Shown one piece after another: positions 5,648 to 9,019 of a stretch of DNA of 9,019 nucleotides. The translations under genes and the position numbers were made by a program. Below the pieces are notes generated by a model, which worked only from the letters and a program-made list of their open reading frames with translations, searched no databases and had not been told where the DNA came from. The stretch spans positions 1 through 9,019 of the forward strand of contig JBFLYZ010000096.1 in the NCBI GenBank assembly GCA_040756415.1, written 5' to 3'. The number at the start of each line of letters is the position of its first letter. Position 1 is the first letter of the stretch. The stretch comes from JBFLYZ01 sp040756415. GTDB lineage: Bacteria > Bacteroidota > Bacteroidia > JADZBD01.

Positions 5648-6051
5648 TATGCGTTGGGCGGTTTGGTGCCTATGCTCATCTTTACCTTCAGTTTGGCTCC
5701 TATCTGCAATACATCCACAATGTCCTGGGCCGTGAGTGAGTAATCAAAATGCAAAATAAGCGCGGGCTCTTTCATGTCCTTAACGGCATCGAGAATGGCC
5801 GCTTCAAGGTCTCCCAGTTGAACGAGCCTGTTGTATATGTAATACTGGTGGTCTTTGGTAACGGTAAGCGGCACCGGCTTCATCTCCATCACCTGGTCGG
5901 TCTTGGAGGTGGGCAGGTTGACCTTGATCACGCTGGGATTGACCAGGGTGGATAGGATAAGGAAGAACAGGAGCAGGAAGAACATGATATCGTTCAGCGA
6001 TTCGGTGCTCACCTCTGCACTTTCCCGGTTGCGTCTGGCTCTGATGTTCAT
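5647..6051 (-). CDS. exbD: ExbD/TolR-type biopolymer transport protein
   Basis: This small inner-membrane protein is part of the proton-driven ExbB-ExbD motor that energises TonB. Its 134 residues are a usual ExbD length. A basic cytoplasmic N-terminus (IRARRNR) is followed by STESLNDIMFFLLLFFLI with the conserved membrane Asp at residue 21, the proton-carrying position in this family. One transmembrane helix (about 20-38) leads into a periplasmic domain (about 45-134). The start ATG lies 7 nt after the exbB stop, and the stop overlaps the tonB-like start (TAATG). It could be called TolR, but the neighbouring TonB-like gene favours ExbD. Confidence 0.93.
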   Translation of the reverse strand: MNIRARRNRESAEVSTESLNDIMFFLLLFFLILSTLVNPSVIKVNLPTSKTDQVMEMKPVPLTVTKDHQYYIYNRLVQLGDLEAAILDAVKDMKEPALILHFDYSLTAQDIVDVLQIGAKLKVKMSIGTKPPNA

Positions 6052-6058
6052 GGGTAGC

Positions 6059-6790
6059 TTATTTTCCGGGTTGGTACAAAAGATCGATGAATTGAACGGA
6101 CGATGTTTCCATGCGGTTCACGATCTTATCGATCATGATGTGGATGATGTGATAGCAGATGAATGCGAAGATACCCACTGCCAGCCCGGCCGCGCTGGTG
6201 ATCATTTTCTGGTAAAGGCCGTCCGATATCACCGCGATGTCGACCGAATTGGTCAGCGATATTTTGTAAAAAATATTGATCACGCCTACAATGGTTCCGA
6301 TAAATCCAAGCATGGGAGCAACTCTTCCTACTATGCTCAGTATGCCCAGGTTCTTTTCCAGCCGGTACAGCTCCAGCTTGCCCACATCTTCCATGGCCTC
6401 TTCAATTTCCTTGATCGGCTTGCCCAGGCGCGAGATGCCTTTCTCCACCATGCGCGCCTGCGGGCCGCGCGTGTTCCTGCACAGGGCCTTTGCCGAATCG
6501 ATGTTGCCCGAGGCGATCATATCGCGTATGTTATCCATGAAGCTGCGGTCGCCCTTGCCGGTGCGCGAGACGATGATCATGCGCTCGATGAACACATAGA
6601 TGGCCAGCAGCATGAGTATGCCGATGGGGATCATCACGTAACCGCCCTTGACCAGCAACTGGCCCAGCGTGATGCTGACCTCCGTTTTTTCGGGAGGAAG
6701 CGAGGCGCCCACATCCTGGGCCGTAGTAACGACCTTTTTGACGGTATCAGCGGGGTTCATAACAACTTGCAGCAAAACAGCGTTCAGCAT
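6059..6790 (-). CDS. exbB: ExbB/TolQ-family proton channel protein
   Basis: This inner-membrane protein (243 residues) forms the pentameric stator of the TonB motor. Three helices are visible: about 50-70, 150-175 and 198-222. The conserved APMLGFIGTIVGVI (158-171) and TSAAGLAVGIFAF (198-210) line the proton path, including Thr166 and Thr198. A large cytoplasmic loop lies between helices 1 and 2 (about 71-148), as in the family. An N-terminal extension of about 45 residues precedes helix 1; a start at Met11 is also possible, but the ATG at 6790 gives the first hydrophobic stretch. It is the first gene of the operon that continues with exbD, tonB-like and folC. Confidence 0.93.
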   Translation of the reverse strand: MLNAVLLQVVMNPADTVKKVVTTAQDVGASLPPEKTEVSITLGQLLVKGGYVMIPIGILMLLAIYVFIERMIIVSRTGKGDRSFMDNIRDMIASGNIDSAKALCRNTRGPQARMVEKGISRLGKPIKEIEEAMEDVGKLELYRLEKNLGILSIVGRVAPMLGFIGTIVGVINIFYKISLTNSVDIAVISDGLYQKMITSAAGLAVGIFAFICYHIIHIMIDKIVNRMETSSVQFIDLLYQPGK

Positions 6791-6819
6791 GATCGTGGTC
6801 TTAGAGTTTATTTACAAGC

Positions 6820-6849
6820 TAAAATTACCCGTAATCGAAGCGGCAAAAA
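6820..6849 (-). promoter_or_regulatory. Possible promoter of the exbB-exbD-tonB-folC operon
   Basis: On the minus strand TTTTTG (6849-6844) is followed after 16 nt by TAATTTTA (6827-6820), one mismatch from TAnnTTTG. The transcript would start near 6814, about 24 nt before the exbB ATG. Spacing is 2 nt shorter than in the two better promoters of this window, so this is tentative. Its upstream box is also the T-tract of the preceding terminator. Confidence 0.35.
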
Positions 6850-6888
6850 GCGAACTAACAGCCGAATTTTAAACACACGGCTGTTAGT
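6844..6888 (-). terminator. Terminator between tonB and exbB
   Basis: A perfect 11-bp inverted repeat, ACTAACAGCCG (6854-6864) with CGGCTGTTAGT (6878-6888), has a 13-nt loop. On the minus strand it is followed after 4 nt by TTTTTG. It lies 20 nt after the tonB stop codon and would end that transcript. No T-tract follows on the plus strand. It argues that tonB and the exbB operon are separate units, although some read-through is possible because the T-tract is short. Confidence 0.75.
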
Positions 6889-6907
6889 CCAGAAATGGTT
6901 TATTTCA

Positions 6908-7705
6908 CTACTTGATCTTGAACCGCACAGGCACTTTATACATGACCGGTACATTTTCACCCTGGTACACCCCGGGCGTCCAGTCGGGCATCATTTTGAT
7001 CACCCGCATGGCCTCCTGGTCGCATCCCAGCCCAAGGGCGTTCAGGCATTTTACATCCTTGATCTTGCCGTTCTCGTCCACCACAAAACTCACGTGAACG
7101 GTACCTGTAAGGCTTTCTTCCACTGCGCGCTGCGGGTACTTGATATTTTTCTTTAAGAACGCCATCAGCGCCTCCAGGCCGCCCGGAAATTCGGGGTTCT
7201 TGTCGGGGACCATGATGGGCTCTTTAGGCTTAACGATCGTAATGGTGCCGTTCCCTTTCGTATCCACCGGGCCCTTCACCAGGGTGTCTTTCCCATCGGG
7301 CCTGCCGATATTGGGGTTATGGGCCAGCAGTTTGATGGTATCGATCTTCGCGCTATCTTTGTCAGACGCCACATAGTTCTTATCCGGAGGATTTCCTTTC
7401 TGGCTTTTGGCGGTCTGGGGCTTTTCGATCTTCTGCTCCTCGATCTTCTTCTTGGGAATTTCATCCACATAGTTCGTTATTTCAAGCACCCGCTCTGTGA
7501 AAATATCTTTATTCAGGTCGGTTGTCATGAAGTTCTTGAGAAGGTAAGGCGCCCCTGCTGCCATCAGTATAAAGCTTAGTGCGCAAAGCAGCCCGATGAG
7601 CATGCGGTCATCGTAGTTCTTCCTGAGCGCGTAGGCCCCGTAAGTTTTGTTGCGTTTTTCGAACAGCATTTCCATGATACTGCCCTTTTTGTTCTTGCTT
7701 TCCAT
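6908..7705 (-). CDS. tonB: TonB energy transducer, Bacteroidota type
   Basis: This periplasm-spanning protein passes energy from ExbB/ExbD to outer-membrane TonB-dependent receptors. From ATG 7705 it has 265 residues: EKRNKTYGAYALRKNYDD (16-33), typical of Bacteroidota TonB, one helix (about 35-57), a Lys/Glu/Pro-containing linker (about 80-165), and the C-terminal TonB domain (about 172-265). That domain shows EFPGG (172-176), IKYPQRAVEE (188-197) with the Tyr-Pro pair, VSFVVDENGKI (205-215), GCDQEAMRVIKMMPDWTPG (227-245) and a final VPVRFKIK. The frame reaches upstream to ATG 7744 and GTG 7753, but family members begin a few residues before the RNK motif, so 7705 is preferred. A hairpin terminator separates it from exbB, so it probably shares that ExbBD motor without sharing its transcript. 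Confidence 0.93.
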   Translation of the reverse strand: MESKNKKGSIMEMLFEKRNKTYGAYALRKNYDDRMLIGLLCALSFILMAAGAPYLLKNFMTTDLNKDIFTERVLEITNYVDEIPKKKIEEQKIEKPQTAKSQKGNPPDKNYVASDKDSAKIDTIKLLAHNPNIGRPDGKDTLVKGPVDTKGNGTITIVKPKEPIMVPDKNPEFPGGLEALMAFLKKNIKYPQRAVEESLTGTVHVSFVVDENGKIKDVKCLNALGLGCDQEAMRVIKMMPDWTPGVYQGENVPVMYKVPVRFKIK

Positions 7706-7939
7706 AGCCTGTTTTTTTATGGTTACACTTAGGGGATTCTGCATTAAAGACACAATGAGGGCAGAAATTCCATAAATGACCTTAAAAAATCTGACCGGGG
7801 GATCTGAAGCCCGATGCCCTTGGCGGTTTCGCCTGCGGTATCAGGCCGGTTCAAAAAGAGTAGAAATGCAGCGGATAGGATGGATTTTAGCCTTTTAACG
7901 GCCCCGCCAGGCAAAAGGTTTCAGTGAATACGCTTTTTT
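7706..7939. other. Intergenic region upstream of tonB
   Basis: This stretch lies between the end of the MscS gene and the tonB start. It should hold the tonB promoter, but I find no clear TTTG-N18-TAnnTTTG pair. An imperfect inverted repeat CCTTTT/AAAAGG (about 7891-7917) and a 4-bp GGCG/CGCC hairpin (around 7820) are present, neither with a T-tract. No convincing gene is seen in either strand. Confidence 0.5.
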
Positions 7940-9019
7940 TCAAGCGCCAGGCCCCTGGTGTACGAACACCGAAGTGGCGGGGTAAGCGAATGCGCTGCCG
8001 TTCTTATGGACGATCTCCATGATCTTGAAGTTGACCTCTTCGCGGATATCGAGCAGCATATCGGCTTCGTTGCCGATCACGTAATATTCCACCATGATAT
8101 TGATCGCGCTTTCGCCCAGGTCGTAAAAGCGTACTCGGCTTTCGTGGGTATCGATGTGCGGGTGGTATTCAAAGAAGGCCTGCAGCTCGGTCACGATCTT
8201 CCTGACCGATTCCGGGGGGGTGTTATAGCTTATGCGAAACGCGAAGCGTACCCTGCGGTGGGTGCGCTTGGTGAGGTTATCGAGCTCGGCCTCCACCATT
8301 TTTTTATTGGGCACGGTAACGATGCTTTTTTCGAGGGTTCGGATGCGGGTGCTGCGGAAACCGATGCGCTCAACGGTGCCGGTGATGGGGCCTACCTGCA
8401 CGAGGTCGCCCACCACGAAGGGCTTGTCAAGGAAAATAGTGAAGGAGCCGATCAGGTTCTCGAGCGATTCTTTGGCCGCCAGCGCAACGGCCAGGCCGCC
8501 TATGCCCAGGCCGGCCACCAGCGATGCCACGTTCATCTGGAAGATGGCGCCCAGGATGAAGAAGACGCTCAGGATGAATACGATCACCTTGATCGATTCC
8601 TTGAAAAAGGGCACGAGCTGGTCGTCCGCTTTCGATTCGGTGAGCGATGCCCGGTGCATCATGATCAGCCCGAAAAAATCAACAATGCGCAGGATGATCC
8701 AGGTAAAGGAAATGGCGATGGCCACAAAAAGGACCCGTTCAGCGATCATCCGCACCCCGAACTTTTCGGGCGGTGCCAGCTTCCACTCGGCCGGAAAGCT
8801 AAGCTGGTCGAAGGCGAAATAGACCGCCACCAGCAGGATGAAGTTTCCGAGCGGCCTGCGAACCAGCTCGAAGAGCTTTTCGAACGGAACGCCATGCGCG
8901 TGTTTTTTTACGAGGGCGTAAACGATGCGGGCCAGGCCTTTGCTGAACAAAAGCCGGATGAGCAGGCCGGCAAGCAGGATGCCGGCAAACCATAGAAAGT
9001 CATGAACGGTATTGCTGCC
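7940..9019 (-). CDS. MscS-family mechanosensitive ion channel, 5' end outside the window
   Basis: This inner-membrane channel opens under membrane tension and lets solutes out on hypo-osmotic shock. The frame is open to the window edge: 359 codons are visible. An in-frame TTG at 8950 is internal, because the 23 codons before it encode a hydrophobic helix (LWFAGILLAGLLIRLLF) that continues the protein. Counted from the edge, helices lie at about 9-26, 55-73, 93-115 and 142-160. The pore helix carries the family signature VAGLGIGGLAVALAAKESL (167-185), followed by the beta domain motif DKPFVVGDLVQV (198-209), GTVERIGFRSTRIRT (214-228) and VPNKKM (236-241). The C-terminal alpha/beta domain ends with YPATSVFVHQ. 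Only a few residues of the N-terminus are probably missing. It is transcribed towards tonB across a 234-nt gap, with no clear terminator. Confidence 0.93.
   Translation of the reverse strand, partial: GSNTVHDFLWFAGILLAGLLIRLLFSKGLARIVYALVKKHAHGVPFEKLFELVRRPLGNFILLVAVYFAFDQLSFPAEWKLAPPEKFGVRMIAERVLFVAIAISFTWIILRIVDFFGLIMMHRASLTESKADDQLVPFFKESIKVIVFILSVFFILGAIFQMNVASLVAGLGIGGLAVALAAKESLENLIGSFTIFLDKPFVVGDLVQVGPITGTVERIGFRSTRIRTLEKSIVTVPNKKMVEAELDNLTKRTHRRVRFAFRISYNTPPESVRKIVTELQAFFEYHPHIDTHESRVRFYDLGESAINIMVEYYVIGNEADMLLDIREEVNFKIMEIVHKNGSAFAYPATSVFVHQGPGA

Noticed and set aside
5855..7156. Plus-strand open frame of 433 codons opposite exbD and exbB
   Set aside because: It lies antisense to two well-supported genes and to the end of tonB, crosses their intergenic terminator, and its translation shows no family features. 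It is a shadow frame.
7891..7917. Inverted repeat CCTTTT/AAAAGG as terminator of the MscS gene
   Set aside because: Only 6 AT-rich pairs around a 15-nt loop and no T-tract on the minus strand.
7958..8995. Plus-strand open frame of 345 codons opposite the MscS gene
   Set aside because: Fully antisense to a clear MscS gene. The His/Asp/Gly-rich translation is typical of an antisense frame.

Overview
The window looks like chromosomal DNA of a member of the Bacteroidota, probably near Chitinophaga (Chitinophagaceae). The pointers are a Bacteroidota-style TonB with the RNKxYGAYxLRK N-terminal motif, an exbB-exbD-tonB operon, and two promoters of the TTTG-N18-TAnnTTTG type used by the Bacteroidota housekeeping sigma factor. 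I see no phage, transposon, plasmid or CRISPR signatures. All protein genes lie on the minus strand; the only plus-strand gene is a tRNA.

Layout from the left: a 54-residue one-helix membrane protein with its own promoter and terminator (1-260); tRNA-Val(UAC) with a strong terminator (271-377); two perfect 91-bp tandem repeats made from the 5' part of that tRNA plus its upstream spacer (378-559), then a strong promoter on their far side (573-603). Next is a two-gene unit (654-3346): a CrtC/AttH lipocalin-like protein overlapping, by ATGA, a 640-residue membrane protein that joins an ICMT/PEMT-type methyltransferase, a PAP2/Aur1-type phosphatase and an Lgt-like diacylglyceryl transferase. Then tRNA-Val(GAC) on the plus strand with a terminator (3411-3530). 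After it come folC, an atypical TonB, exbD and exbB as a tightly packed operon (3548-6790, transcribed exbB to folC). A canonical TonB gene lies just upstream, separated by a terminator hairpin (6844-7705), and a mechanosensitive channel of the MscS family runs off the right edge (7940-9019).

How they work together: ExbB/ExbD and one or both TonB proteins form an inner-membrane energy transducer for outer-membrane TonB-dependent receptors. FolC makes folate polyglutamates and seems simply to share the operon. The lipid-enzyme fusion and the lipocalin-like protein are probably co-translated and may act on one lipid or isoprenoid substrate, which the sequence does not identify. The two valine tRNAs together cover all four valine codons.

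The least ordinary features are the duplicated 5' tRNA pieces, each with a 22-nt hairpin insert in the D-loop, that sit between promoter and tRNA, and the three-enzyme membrane fusion.
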